Positions 1 to 9,408 of a DNA stretch of 64,000 bases are shown piece after piece (the first letter of the stretch is position 1; each line of letters starts with the position of its first letter). Made by a program: the position numbers and the translations under genes. This DNA is from Pseudodesulfovibrio alkaliphilus (GTDB lineage Bacteria; Desulfobacterota; Desulfovibrionia; Desulfovibrionales; Desulfovibrionaceae), in the NCBI RefSeq assembly GCF_009729555.1, contig NZ_WODC01000003.1, positions 186,001 to 250,000 of the forward strand, written 5' to 3'. The notes under the pieces are model-generated. The model searched no databases. It saw only the letters and a list, made by a program, of their open reading frames with translations, and was not told where the DNA came from.

Positions 1-1256
1 GCTCGGGCGGGTCGTCGGCCGGGCCGTCGGGCGGGGCCAGCGTCCCCATCTCCACAGAATCAGGCAGGACAACCATTACGCCCGCCACGGGCGGAGGGTC
101 GACCGGCGGCGGCGGTGGCGGCGGCCCTGCCACGGAACCCGGCCGGGCTTCGGAATCGGCCACCGGCCATGTGGCCATTGCCCCGGCGCTAGGCATTCAG
201 CCCATTTCGCCAGCCGGGGCAGTGCCCATCACGCCCCAGCTCGGGTTTTCCATGCCGAGCATGGTCGGGGTGATGCCTTCGACACCCGCCGGGCAGGTCC
301 AGGCGTTTCGCATGACCAATCCCCACGGCATGTATTTCGGCCACACCCAGAACTGGCCCAGCGACGTGTTCCAGCACACGGTCCACACCTACGGCTTCCA
401 GCCCAGGCAGACCCTCCAGGCCCCGTGGATACCCACGGCCGACGGCTATGCCGAGCCCTTGGGCCTGCCCAGGCTCGATTTCGACGATCAGACGGGCCGT
501 CCCATGGCCGTGGACATGTCCTCGTCCCATGTCATGAACGTGGACCAGACCCAGAACATTGAGCGCTACCACGAGGTGAACAACCGCGAGACTGTGGACG
601 CGTACTTCGACATGTCCATGAACGCGGCGGTCCACCGCTCGGACACCACCCTCCATCAGAATTCCTACGACACCAGCACAGCCAACAGCCAGGACTTCAG
701 CTCGGAGCGGAGCGTGGACAACTCCACAAACGTGGAGCAGGTGACCAACCAGTCCACGGTCAACGTGGAGAACCGGAGCGCGGACAACCGCCAGGAGACC
801 CACATCGACAACAGCGTCACCGAGCACGGCTCGACCACCTATGTCGAATCCCGGGACACGACCGTCCACCACGACAATTCCGTGTCCATCAGCGCGGACA
901 ACTCGCGCACCGAGCACGCGGAGCACCGCACCAGCGTCACCGAGGTGGACAACTCGGTCAACATCCGGGAGACCAGCCACAACACCAGCTTTGTCGAGAA
1001 CCGGGAAACGACCGTGGCCTATCCCGAGACGCGGCAGGTGGTGGTGGACAACTCCCAGAACCTTGTGCGCAACGTGGAGAACCGCTTTGTGGACCAGGAC
1101 AACTCGGCCTTCAACATGGTCGAAGACCGCAGCGTCAGCCTCTCCACCACCCAGGACCCGGTCTACAACTTCGACAACTCCACCACCATCCACCTGACCC
1201 AGGTCATCCAGGCCCCGGAGCGCTCGGGCGGCAGCCTCTTTGTCGGCCACGCCTGA
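1..1256 (+). CDS. C-terminal part of a repetitive Asn/Asp/Val-rich protein (5' end outside window)
   Basis: The reading frame is open from base 3 with no stop, so the window begins inside the gene; the first GTG at 171 is probably not the true start. The visible part begins with a Gly/Ser/Thr-rich linker with a polyglycine run, followed by a proline- and aromatic-rich region. About 230 residues of short repeats follow, dominated by units such as VDNS, NVENR, ENRETT and SVTE. The repeat region is polar, lacks cysteine and carries no visible membrane segment, which suggests an extended surface or fibre-like structure. I recognise no family. It converges on the RTX adhesin gene, with a shared terminator hairpin between them, so the two are not co-transcribed. 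Confidence 0.7.
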   Translation, partial: SGGSSAGPSGGASVPISTESGRTTITPATGGGSTGGGGGGGPATEPGRASESATGHVAIAPALGIQPISPAGAVPITPQLGFSMPSMVGVMPSTPAGQVQAFRMTNPHGMYFGHTQNWPSDVFQHTVHTYGFQPRQTLQAPWIPTADGYAEPLGLPRLDFDDQTGRPMAVDMSSSHVMNVDQTQNIERYHEVNNRETVDAYFDMSMNAAVHRSDTTLHQNSYDTSTANSQDFSSERSVDNSTNVEQVTNQSTVNVENRSADNRQETHIDNSVTEHGSTTYVESRDTTVHHDNSVSISADNSRTEHAEHRTSVTEVDNSVNIRETSHNTSFVENRETTVAYPETRQVVVDNSQNLVRNVENRFVDQDNSAFNMVEDRSVSLSTTQDPVYNFDNSTTIHLTQVIQAPERSGGSLFVGHA

Positions 1257-1270
1257 CTTGGTTGGCGAGA

Positions 1271-1311
1271 GAAAAAAAGAGGCGCACCCGTCCATGGAGG
1301 ACGGGTGCGCC
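1271..1311 (-). terminator. Rho-independent terminator between convergent genes
   Basis: A perfect 13-bp inverted repeat (1281-1293 and 1299-1311, arm ggcgcacccgtcc) is bordered on the left by an A-rich run (1271-1279), which gives a U tract on the minus strand. It lies 29 bp beyond the stop of the minus-strand RTX gene. It may also stop plus-strand transcripts. Confidence 0.8.
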
Positions 1312-1339
1312 GTGGTGTGTTGGTGACGATGGGTCGGGG

Positions 1340-4300
1340 TTAGCCCATGATCTCGACAAAGGATTCGTAGGTCAGGTTGTTGTCACCCGGCGAGGCGTCG
1401 CTGTACTCGGTGATGGTGGCCATGAGCAGGCTGGTTTCCTCAGCTGTGCCATGATCGGTGACGAAGTACAGCTTGCCGACCTCGCTATCAAGCTCGCTGG
1501 CGTAGACAAAGCCGGAAGTTTGTCCCGAACCGAACTCCACCATCCCGCTGCTGTACGTTGCCGAGACGATTGAGTCGAAGTTGTCCTCGATGAAAACGCC
1601 GTTCGTGAAGAAGTGGGCGAAGGCCATGTGGTTCAGGCCGATATAGTCCTCGCCAGCCTTGAAGTCCGTGATGGTGTCCCCGCCCTCAAGGGGGTTCATG
1701 TACGCGAAGGTGTCGCTGCCGCCTCCGCCGGTCAACAGGTCAGCGCCTTGGCCGCCGAAGAGGATGTTGATATCGCCGTTGCCAATGATGGTGTCGTCGA
1801 AACTCGAACCGATGACGCCGTTTATGCCCGACAGCGAATCCGTGTTGTCCCAGCCGTCGTAGGCATAGCCGTCGGATAGGTTGACTTCCACGCCTGACGG
1901 GTCGTCCGCGTAGGAGGCGTAGTCAAAGCCGTCGCCGCCGATGAGGATGTCGTCGCCCTGGTCGCCGATGAGGGTGTCATTGCCGAGTCCGCCCTGGATT
2001 TCGTCGTCGCCGTCGTTGCCCACCAGCAGGTCTGCGTAATCGCTGCCGATGAGGGTGTCGTCGAAATCAGATCCCACAACAGACTGGATGCCGTTAAGGG
2101 TGTCGGTGCCCCCCCAACCGTCGGAGGCCGTGCCGCCTGCGAGATTGACGTTCACACCACTCGGAACATCGTCGTAGGACACGGTGACATGACCGCCGTT
2201 GCCGTTGAAGATGTCGTTCCCGGCCCAGCCCCGGAACTCAATGGCGACTCCGGGTGTGCCGGTGAAGGTGTCGTCCCCTACCGTGCCCTCGATGGCCTGG
2301 ACGCCGATGAGGGTGTCGGTCCAGTTCGAGCCCGCAACCTCCCAGTGCGCGCTGTTCCAGATGACGGTGATGCCGACTCCATCGACGAGTTGGTCCAGCG
2401 CCCAGTAGGTCACATTGGTCCAGCCGTCGCCGCTGCCGGTCACGGTATCGTTGCCCATGCCGGGCATGACCTCAAAGTCGCCCTCGCCGGTGAAGCTGAA
2501 GGAGTCGTGATGGGGCGAGCCCCAGATCATGTCGATTTTGGAGAGGGTGTCGTTGCCTGCTCCGCCGATCTGAACCGTGCCGTTGCCGTAGTTGTCGAGG
2601 GTGGCGATGATGCCTACAGCGGCGTATTCATAGGAGGCCACGTCAAAGCCGGTGCCCGCATCCGGGTCGTGCTCGGAGCCGCCGTCAACCTCGTTGGACC
2701 CGCCGCCGTAGAAGAAGACGTTGATGGGGTCGCCGTTGCCGAGGAAGGTGTCGTTGCCGCTCGTGCCCATGACCGCGTTGATGCCCACCAGGGTGTCGTT
2801 GATGCCGCTGCCCGTGACCGTGCCCGAAACGAGGTTAACGTTGATGCCGCTGGTTTCGTTTGCGTAGGAGGCCACGTCGAACAGACGCCTGATCGGGTCG
2901 TCGCCGCCGCCGACGATGGAGTTGTTGCCCTTGCCGCCTTCAAGCCAGTCCTGCCCGTCGCCGCCGATGAGGGTGTCGTTGCCAGCGCCGCCGACGATGG
3001 AGTCGTTGCCGTTTGAGCCGATGATGTATTGCTTGAAACTTGAAATGTCTTCGCCATTCCAAACCAAGTTGTAGCCTAAGCCTTCGATGTGTTGCGCATT
3101 GAGGGTGAAGATGGACCCCGGGTCGGCCAGAGCGTCGTGGCCCGTGAGCCAGGTCGCCGCATCGCCTAAGATGATGTGCTCAATGCCGGTGACGTTGGTC
3201 AGCGGCATGGTGTCGTCAACGAAGGTGAATTCCAGGGTGTCGCAGCCCGCGCCGCCGCTGATGGTGTCGTTCTGATCCAGGAAGGTGGACATGATAAAGC
3301 GGTCCTTGCCCGCGCCCCCTTCAAAGTAGTTGTTCGCGTCATCCTGCCCGGTGAAGATGTCGTTGTGTGCCGAGCCGATGAATGCCGTGATGTCTATATA
3401 CCTATCCCCCGCGGCGTATTCGCCCGAGCCTTCGCGATAATTTTCCCCAAGGTCAAGATTGACGCTCACGCCCGCTGTGGACGCGCTGTAGTCCACGGTA
3501 ACGTCGCCCGCACTGCCGTTAAAGGTTTCCGCCGTGGCCGATGCCTTGACAAGGTCGTTGCCGCCAGTCGACGTGACGGTGATTCTGTTTCCCGTCAGAT
3601 TCCAGTTGGTTCCGAAGCTCAAGGCGGACAGGTCGATGGTGTCACCGCCCGATGTGTCTTGAATGGTGATGGTGACCGATGTGCCAGGACTCGCCGTATT
3701 CATTGACCATGCTTCCAGCTGGTCTGATTTGAAGGAGGCCGAGACACTGCTGCCCTCAAAGAGGACCACGCTGATGCCCGCCACGGTGGCGGCGAAAAAG
3801 CTCGCGGAGTTTGTGCTGATCTTCAGGGTGTTGGTGCCCGTGCCGCCGTCAAAGACCGAGCCGGTCTCCACCGGGGCGGAGATGACGATGGTGTCGTTGC
3901 CCGCGCCGCCGTGGATGGTGTCCTGGCCGCCGCCGCTGATGAGGATGTCGTTGCCGTCGCCGCCGTCGATGGAGTCGTTGCCCGTGCCGCCGACGATGGA
4001 GTCGTGGCCCGCGCCGCCCTCGAAGCGTTCGCTGGCCGAGGTGCCGGTCAGGCTGTCGGCGTAGGCCGAGCCGATGATGCCCTTGAAGGTGCCCGAGGCA
4101 AGGGTGTCGCCCTGTGCGTGGCCGCCCGAGGCCGTGTTGGCGGCCAGGTTGATGTTCACCCCTGCCGTGCTTGAGGCATAGGACAGGGTGTTGAATCCTC
4201 CGGTGCCGCCGCTCAAATTGTCCGCGCCCGCGCCGCCCTGAATGGTGTCGTTGCCGCCGCCGCCGACGAGGGTGTCGTTGCCAGCGCCGCCGATGATGTG

Positions 4301-6343
4301 CTGGGCCTGGGTTGCGCCCGAGCCGTCGTAGTTCAGGGTTTTGGGCGAGGTGATGGCCGAGCCGTTGATGGTGATGGTGCCTGTTCCGGTCGGGCTGTAG
4401 ACGAGGCTCGTGCTGGCGTTGCCGAGGATGATATGTTCGATGTTGGTGACGCTGTTCAACGCTGTGGTGTTTTCGGTGTTGCCCGTGAAATAGAGGGAGT
4501 CGTCGCCCGCGCCGCCGTCGATGAAATCGTCCGCGGTCAGTTGCGTGCCCATGGAGAAGCGGTCGTTGCCGCTGCCGCCGGTCATGGAGTCGTTGCCTAC
4601 GCTGGTGCCGAAGAAGACGTTGTTGCCCCCGGTGCCAAACAGGGTGTCGTTGCCCGCGCCGCCGAACAGGGTATCATTTCCGCTGCCGCCGACGATGAAG
4701 TCGTTGCCGCCCGAGCCGACGATGAACTGGCTGAAGCTCGAGATGCTGACGCCGTCCCAACTGAAGAAAATGCCGTGGTAATCTTCTGGATCGATGCCCG
4801 AGGCGTCGATGGAGAAGGTGGCCGCACCGGCCAACCCGTTATGGCCCATGAGCGCTGTCTGGGTGCTGCCGAGCTGGATGTGCTCGATGCCGGTGACGTT
4901 GGTGAGCGACAAGGTGTCGTTCTCATATGTGCCGTCAAAGGCCAGGGTGTCGGTGCCCGCCCCGCCGTCGATGGTGTCGTACGGGCTCAGGGGGCCGAGC
5001 ATGTAGGAGTTGAATTCGCTCTCGTAGTGGCCCACGGCAAGGTAGTCGTTGCCGCACATGCCGTTTAGGGTGTTGTACCCCATGCCGCCGTAGAGGCTGT
5101 CGCCCTGGGCCGAGCCGGTGATGTGGTTGTCGTGGTGGGCGCTGCCATAGACCGTGCGGATGGCGTAGGTGGTGGTGTCCGTGCTGGTCAGGGTCACGCG
5201 GGAGAGTTGGTCGCCGGTGATTTCATAGTAGACCGGGGACTCCTGAAGGTTGACGGTCAGGTTCGCGTCCCATTCGGAAAGATCAAGAGTGGTGACCACC
5301 GCCGGTTGCGCCGGGGTCGTGTCGGGCGGGGTTTCGTCGCCCTCGTCGCCGGTGCCAGTACCCCCGGTCTGGGCGGGGGGTGGCGGCGGAGGCGGGGGTG
5401 GCGGCGCGGCCGGTTTGGGTGGCTGGGCACCCGGTCCCTGGCCTTGTCCCTGGCCCTGGCCCACGCCAGCGCCGGTATCGAAAACGCCGCCCTGGTTCTG
5501 GCCGACGCCCTGACCCGGCCCTTGTCCCTGGCCCTGTGTCAGTTGTTCAGGTTCGCCGCCCTGTTCTTCTGCGCCTTCCTGTTCCTCTCCCTGCTCGCCC
5601 TGGGCTTCCTGTCCCTGTTCCTCTGCCTGTTCGCCCTGGGTTTCCTGCCCCTCTCCCTGCTCTTGTCCGCCTTCGTCGTTCTGGGAGCCGGATTCGTCCT
5701 GTCCTCCCTCGTCCTGATCACCCTGGTCGTCCGAGCCGTCAAGGCTCGGCGCGGCCTGCTGCAGCGACTGGGACGAGAGCTGCTCGAACTGGGCCAGCTC
5801 TGCCTGGGAGGCCATGAAGACCGGGCTTAGGCCGCCGGGCGTGGCCGTGACCATGCCGCCGTCCTGGGTGATGATGGCCACCGGGCCGCCGGCAATGGGC
5901 CGGATGATCACGGGCTTGTCCACAAAATCGACCACAACGTGGTTCTCGGGCTGGCCCGGAACGATCTTGTGGCCGGTGGTGGTGCCCCGGATGCCGATGG
6001 TGGCCAGCGGGGTTTCGAGGCTGAAGCCCTCGGGGTTCATGTCCACGATCTCGCCCGTGACCGAGCGGAAAGTGCCCTGGACGAGCTTGATGGTCATCTC
6101 CCCGGCGCTCTGGGCCGGGTTGAAGACGTAGGTGTCGAGGACCACCGAGGAGTTCGGCCCCTGGGAGAGGACTGCGCCGTCGGCGAACTTGATCTCCACG
6201 GCCGAGGCGCCGCCCTTGGTGGTGATGATTTCATCGACAAAGACCGGGCTCTGGGGAGCCAGGTCCCGTACCCCGTCCGGTCCTTCCGCGGTGGCGGTGC
6301 CATAGGCTATGGTCACCACGCCGATCTGAGTGGCTTCAGGCAT
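1340..6343 (-). CDS. Large FecR-domain RTX adhesin, probable type I secretion substrate
   Basis: This 1667-residue protein lacks an N-terminal signal peptide. A FecR-like beta domain covers roughly residues 20-150. Next come a low-complexity Gln/Glu/Gly/Asp linker (about 195-320) and a polyproline stretch. From about residue 400 there are many blocks of calcium-binding nonapeptide repeats (GGxGxDxLxG type), such as GGAGNDTLFG and GGDGNDILISG. The end is a non-repetitive acidic/hydrophobic tail, as in type I secreted proteins. This order (FecR, disordered linker, RTX array, uncleaved C-terminal signal) matches giant biofilm adhesins. No TolC/HlyB/HlyD-type export genes are adjacent. An AT-rich palindrome lies just upstream of the start. 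Exact substrate or receptor is unknown. Confidence 0.85.
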   Translation of the reverse strand: MPEATQIGVVTIAYGTATAEGPDGVRDLAPQSPVFVDEIITTKGGASAVEIKFADGAVLSQGPNSSVVLDTYVFNPAQSAGEMTIKLVQGTFRSVTGEIVDMNPEGFSLETPLATIGIRGTTTGHKIVPGQPENHVVVDFVDKPVIIRPIAGGPVAIITQDGGMVTATPGGLSPVFMASQAELAQFEQLSSQSLQQAAPSLDGSDDQGDQDEGGQDESGSQNDEGGQEQGEGQETQGEQAEEQGQEAQGEQGEEQEGAEEQGGEPEQLTQGQGQGPGQGVGQNQGGVFDTGAGVGQGQGQGQGPGAQPPKPAAPPPPPPPPPPAQTGGTGTGDEGDETPPDTTPAQPAVVTTLDLSEWDANLTVNLQESPVYYEITGDQLSRVTLTSTDTTTYAIRTVYGSAHHDNHITGSAQGDSLYGGMGYNTLNGMCGNDYLAVGHYESEFNSYMLGPLSPYDTIDGGAGTDTLAFDGTYENDTLSLTNVTGIEHIQLGSTQTALMGHNGLAGAATFSIDASGIDPEDYHGIFFSWDGVSISSFSQFIVGSGGNDFIVGGSGNDTLFGGAGNDTLFGTGGNNVFFGTSVGNDSMTGGSGNDRFSMGTQLTADDFIDGGAGDDSLYFTGNTENTTALNSVTNIEHIILGNASTSLVYSPTGTGTITINGSAITSPKTLNYDGSGATQAQHIIGGAGNDTLVGGGGNDTIQGGAGADNLSGGTGGFNTLSYASSTAGVNINLAANTASGGHAQGDTLASGTFKGIIGSAYADSLTGTSASERFEGGAGHDSIVGGTGNDSIDGGDGNDILISGGGQDTIHGGAGNDTIVISAPVETGSVFDGGTGTNTLKISTNSASFFAATVAGISVVLFEGSSVSASFKSDQLEAWSMNTASPGTSVTITIQDTSGGDTIDLSALSFGTNWNLTGNRITVTSTGGNDLVKASATAETFNGSAGDVTVDYSASTAGVSVNLDLGENYREGSGEYAAGDRYIDITAFIGSAHNDIFTGQDDANNYFEGGAGKDRFIMSTFLDQNDTISGGAGCDTLEFTFVDDTMPLTNVTGIEHIILGDAATWLTGHDALADPGSIFTLNAQHIEGLGYNLVWNGEDISSFKQYIIGSNGNDSIVGGAGNDTLIGGDGQDWLEGGKGNNSIVGGGDDPIRRLFDVASYANETSGINVNLVSGTVTGSGINDTLVGINAVMGTSGNDTFLGNGDPINVFFYGGGSNEVDGGSEHDPDAGTGFDVASYEYAAVGIIATLDNYGNGTVQIGGAGNDTLSKIDMIWGSPHHDSFSFTGEGDFEVMPGMGNDTVTGSGDGWTNVTYWALDQLVDGVGITVIWNSAHWEVAGSNWTDTLIGVQAIEGTVGDDTFTGTPGVAIEFRGWAGNDIFNGNGGHVTVSYDDVPSGVNVNLAGGTASDGWGGTDTLNGIQSVVGSDFDDTLIGSDYADLLVGNDGDDEIQGGLGNDTLIGDQGDDILIGGDGFDYASYADDPSGVEVNLSDGYAYDGWDNTDSLSGINGVIGSSFDDTIIGNGDINILFGGQGADLLTGGGGSDTFAYMNPLEGGDTITDFKAGEDYIGLNHMAFAHFFTNGVFIEDNFDSIVSATYSSGMVEFGSGQTSGFVYASELDSEVGKLYFVTDHGTAEETSLLMATITEYSDASPGDNNLTYESFVEIMG

Positions 6344-6371
6344 GCGTCATCCCCTTGTGCGCGATGAGCTA

Positions 6372-6390
6372 GATATATTCTTAATATATC
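6372..6390. promoter_or_regulatory. AT-rich palindrome upstream of the RTX adhesin
   Basis: Perfect inverted repeat gatatatt-ctt-aatatatc, 29-47 bp upstream of the adhesin start codon, in an otherwise GC-rich sequence. It could be an operator or overlap a -10 element for the minus-strand gene. No regulator can be assigned. Confidence 0.4.
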
Positions 6391-6498
6391 GCGTAGCATC
6401 TTCCCGGGGTTGCGGCAAGAATTTTCAGGGCTTTTCCCGCGGCCTCCGCCTACAACGCAACTCTCTGGAAAAACGCCAAAACAAGGGCAGCCACGAGA

Positions 6499-6873
6499 TC
6501 ATGGCGACCTATCGGGCTCCACGGCCATGGCCGCAGCCTGAAGCACCCACGCCTCTTTGAACCCGAAGAGCCGGGCGAAGCGGAAGAGCCGGGGGTCGTA
6601 TCCGTCAGGGCCGACGGCACGCAGGCCCAGGACGCGACGCTTGCCCAAGCGGACGGCCTCGGTGCGCAGCCAGTCGGCATCGGCGGCCAGCCTGCGTCTG
6701 GTCAGCGGCCCCCAGCGGATCAGGGTCAGGTGCAGCTCAAGGTCGCTCCCGCGCTCGGCCAGGGCCGCATGGCCGTAGGCCTCCCCCTGGTGGTGCAGCT
6801 CAAGCCAGCGGTATCCGTCGTCAGGGATATGGGCCATGCACTCGGGCCGCAGCGCACATTCACGAACGCTCAT
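6499..6873 (-). CDS. Phage-associated GNAT-like small protein next to terminase
   Basis: 124 residues starting MSVRECALRP. The start overlaps the terminase stop by 14 bp, so translation is probably coupled. The frame is open further upstream, but only as a shadow of the terminase. The sequence has an acyltransferase-like layout, with central beta-strand-rich segments (LELHLTLIRWGPLT) and an end with FARLFGFKEAWVLQAA, as seen in small GNAT-like proteins encoded beside podoviral terminases. A clear acetyl-CoA binding motif is not obvious, so catalytic function is uncertain. It is the last gene of the terminase block. Confidence 0.6.
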   Translation of the reverse strand: MSVRECALRPECMAHIPDDGYRWLELHHQGEAYGHAALAERGSDLELHLTLIRWGPLTRRRLAADADWLRTEAVRLGKRRVLGLRAVGPDGYDPRLFRFARLFGFKEAWVLQAAAMAVEPDRSP

Positions 6874-8146
6874 GCGTCCTCCCGAAGGGGTCGTATTCGT
6901 TGACGGCCCGTGGCGGCCGGGGGCCGCCTCCGGGCTGGCGGAAGCCCACGGCCAGATAGCGGAAGGCATCCACCGCGTGACTGGTCCAGTCGTGCACCGG
7001 CCGGGACGAGAAGTCGTTCATGCGCTCGTTGAAGGCGCGGCGGTAATGGCGCAGGGCCTCCAGCCCCGGCGCACAGCGGACCGCGTCGAACCAGCACAGG
7101 GGCAGCATGGCCCGCACCGCGTTGATGCCGTCCTGGACCGGGATGTTGGGCGCGATGTCGAAGCGGATGCCCAGGCTGCGGGCGATCTCGAGTCGCGACT
7201 TGCCCGTGCCCAGTTCGCGCACCCGGATGTCGTGGGGCGCGATGTGAGTCCCGTAGGCATAACGGCGCTCGTCCAGGACGCGGGCATAGTGGTCGAGTCC
7301 TTCGCCGCTGGCCTCAACGTAGTCGATGACGGCAAAGGTGTTGCCCGGCCGGGCCTGGAAGAACCAGATGGCCGTGGAGTCGCTCATGCCCAGGTCCCAG
7401 GCCGTGTGGACGGGCAGAGCCGGATCGCAGGGGACCGCGATGATGCGTCCGGTCTTTTCCGCCTCGCCCACCAGCGCCCCGAAGTACGCGCCGCGGATGG
7501 CCGCCGTGAAGGAACACTCGAACTCCTGCTCGTACTCCTCGGGCGACATCTCCCGTGCAGCTGCGGCCAGCTCCCCGGCCTCGATGATGCGGGTCTGGGA
7601 GGCGCGGTACATGGCCGCGAACCAGTCCGGGTCTCTCTGCGCATCGCGCCAGAGCCGGTAGAGGGCGTTCTTGCCGCGGGGCGTGCCGATGAACATGGCC
7701 CAGCCCATGCGGTCGGCCAGGGCCGGACGGATCACCTCGGTCCAGACGCGGTGTGGCATCTGGGCCACCTCGTCAAAGACCGCGCCGTCAAGATACATGC
7801 CCCGCAGGGAGTCCGGGTTCTCGGCCCCGAAGAGGCGGATGCGCGCCCCGTTGTCGAAGTCGGCCCGAAGTTCGGTCTCGTGGAATTTCACGGTGCAGCC
7901 GTCAAGGCCCAGGCCGCAATATCGCTTGAGTTCATCCCAGACCACGGTTTTGGCCTGCTTGTAGAGGGGCGCGATGTATGCCCCGCGCCAGTCGGGGCGG
8001 CGCGTCTCCCTGGCCGCCCGGATAAGCCGGTTGACCGAGAGCACTGTCTTGCCGAAGCGGCGGTGGCACACCAGCACCGAGAAGCGGGCCAGACCGGCCT
8101 CGATTTCGGCCTGAAGGGGCCTTGGGGTATAGAGTTCCCGTGTCAC
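6860..8146 (-). CDS. Phage terminase large subunit (DNA-packaging ATPase/nuclease)
   Basis: This 428-residue TerL would drive DNA into the capsid and cut it. The ATPase motifs are intact: Walker A HRRFGKT (about 28-34) and Walker B GAVFDEVA (about 121-128). The RNase H-like nuclease motifs are also present: WDLGMSDSTA with Asp near 251, and SHAVDAFRYLA with Asp near 393. I chose the GTG at 8146 because GAGGA lies eight bases upstream; an ATG at 8161 is also possible but has no ribosome-binding site. Type: podovirus/T7-like packaging ATPase. It is separated from the portal gene by about 29 kb, whereas phages keep them adjacent. No copy of the shared phage-block promoter is evident here; the upstream DNA is a divergent TPR gene. 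Confidence 0.88.
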   Translation of the reverse strand: MTRELYTPRPLQAEIEAGLARFSVLVCHRRFGKTVLSVNRLIRAARETRRPDWRGAYIAPLYKQAKTVVWDELKRYCGLGLDGCTVKFHETELRADFDNGARIRLFGAENPDSLRGMYLDGAVFDEVAQMPHRVWTEVIRPALADRMGWAMFIGTPRGKNALYRLWRDAQRDPDWFAAMYRASQTRIIEAGELAAAAREMSPEEYEQEFECSFTAAIRGAYFGALVGEAEKTGRIIAVPCDPALPVHTAWDLGMSDSTAIWFFQARPGNTFAVIDYVEASGEGLDHYARVLDERRYAYGTHIAPHDIRVRELGTGKSRLEIARSLGIRFDIAPNIPVQDGINAVRAMLPLCWFDAVRCAPGLEALRHYRRAFNERMNDFSSRPVHDWTSHAVDAFRYLAVGFRQPGGGPRPPRAVNEYDPFGRTHERS

Positions 8147-8197
8147 GCTGTGATTCCTCATATTGACGGGCAGGACAGGCGCGGGTATTTCGGGACC

Positions 8198-9190
8198 ATG
8201 CGCCATGCCAACCCGGTTGTGTTTCTTGTCTTTCTTCTGCTCGTCCAGACGGGCTGTCTGGCCACGTCGGTCCAACCCCGGCCGACCCTGACCGACCACG
8301 AGATCGCGACCCAGCGGCGCGAGGCCATGGCCGCCGCGGCCCTGAACAAGGCCGTGCAGCTTTACCACAACGGCGAATACCTGGACGACGACATGGCCCT
8401 GGGCTACCTCGACGAGGCCGTTGAACTCGACCCCGATCTGGTCCTGGCCCGCTACCACCGGGCGCTGCTGCTCCTCGGCCACGGCCAGATGGACGAGGCC
8501 GAGGCCGATGTGCGGCACGCCCTCGACATCCGGCCCGACCATATCCAGGCCCGGTTCGCCCTGGGCTACATTCTCTTCCGACGCGAAGCCTGGCCCGATG
8601 CGGTGCGCGAGCTGTCGCGGGTGCTCGATCAGGACGACTCGGTGTCCGAGGCCCTGGCCCTGCGGGGCACGGCCTATGCCCGGCTCGGCAGGGCCGACGA
8701 CGCGGTCCACGACCTGGACAGGGCCATCGCCATCAATCCCGCGCATTTCGAAGCCTATTTCAATCGCGGGCTGGCCCGTCTGGCCCTGGGCGACGACGAG
8801 GCCGCCCTCCACGACCTGACCCAGGCCCTGTCCCTCAACTCACAGTCCCTGCCGGCGCTCATGGCCCGCGGGGAGGTGGCCATGCGGCTGGGCGACTACC
8901 CCAGGGCCGAGGCCGACTACCGCCGCGCCCTGGTCCTGGCCCCCTCGGACAGCGGCCTGTACTCCCTGCTGGCCGAGGCGTACGCCGGGAGCGGGGACTA
9001 CCCCGCCGCTGCCGACGCGGCCCGCAGAGCCCTCGGGCTGGCGCGGGCCGAGGGGGACGACCGCGCTGCCGCAGCCTACCAGGAGCAGGCCGCAGGTTAC
9101 GCGGGCAGGCCCAAGGTTGTTGTCCCGCCCAAGCCCGAGCCCGAGCCCGAGCCGCCGCACGAACCCGCGCCGGACGAGATCACGCCCTAG
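8198..9190 (+). CDS. TPR-repeat lipoprotein
   Basis: 330 residues with a lipoprotein signal peptide: a hydrophobic stretch ending in LLVQTGC, so Cys near residue 20 is the probable lipidation site. About six tetratricopeptide units follow (for example ALGYLDEAVELDPDLVLARYHRALLLL and repeats ending in P at the helix turn), then a Pro/Glu tail rich in PEPEP. TPR lipoproteins scaffold protein complexes in the envelope. It is divergent from the terminase (51-bp gap) and convergent with the lysis pair (5-bp gap), so it is a plus-strand gene wedged between two minus-strand phage blocks. Whether it works with the particle genes is unknown. Confidence 0.85.
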   Translation: MRHANPVVFLVFLLLVQTGCLATSVQPRPTLTDHEIATQRREAMAAAALNKAVQLYHNGEYLDDDMALGYLDEAVELDPDLVLARYHRALLLLGHGQMDEAEADVRHALDIRPDHIQARFALGYILFRREAWPDAVRELSRVLDQDDSVSEALALRGTAYARLGRADDAVHDLDRAIAINPAHFEAYFNRGLARLALGDDEAALHDLTQALSLNSQSLPALMARGEVAMRLGDYPRAEADYRRALVLAPSDSGLYSLLAEAYAGSGDYPAAADAARRALGLARAEGDDRAAAAYQEQAAGYAGRPKVVVPPKPEPEPEPPHEPAPDEITP

Positions 9191-9195
9191 CCCGG

Positions 9196-9408
9196 TCAGC
9201 GCAAGCTCTCCACCAGCATCCGCGCTCCCAACCCGGCCAGCCCGGCCAGACACCCCCAGACCATGCGCTCCAGGGTACGGATCTTGACATGGTGCGAGGC
9301 GCAGCGGCGCGACAGGTTGATCTCGCGGATGTCTTCCTGAATGGCCTTGACCCGTTCATCGATGCGGGCCAGCAGATCGCGCACCTCAGCGCGTTCCAGG
9401 GCGGTCAT
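9196..9408 (-). CDS. Small coiled-coil/transmembrane phage lysis-type protein (XhlA-like)
   Basis: 70 residues: an amphipathic helical N-terminus (ERAEVRDLLARIDERVKAIQ) followed by one C-terminal membrane segment (MVWGCLAGLAGLGARML). This matches hemolysin XhlA-type or spanin-like phage proteins that cooperate with a holin. Its ATG overlaps the stop of the holin-like gene by 4 bp (ATGA), so the two are translationally coupled. The assignment rests on topology and context; no catalytic residues are expected. Confidence 0.6.
   Translation of the reverse strand: MTALERAEVRDLLARIDERVKAIQEDIREINLSRRCASHHVKIRTLERMVWGCLAGLAGLGARMLVESLR

Noticed and set aside
189-1295. Minus-strand open frame opposite the repetitive protein
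   Set aside because: Val/His/Gly-rich nonsense without motif; the plus-strand frame has regular repeats and stays open to the window edge.
1340-5100. Repeated DNA in the RTX gene as a possible CRISPR-like or tandem repeat locus
   Set aside because: The periodicity is the 9-residue coding repeat of the calcium-binding array; there are no spacers between identical repeats.
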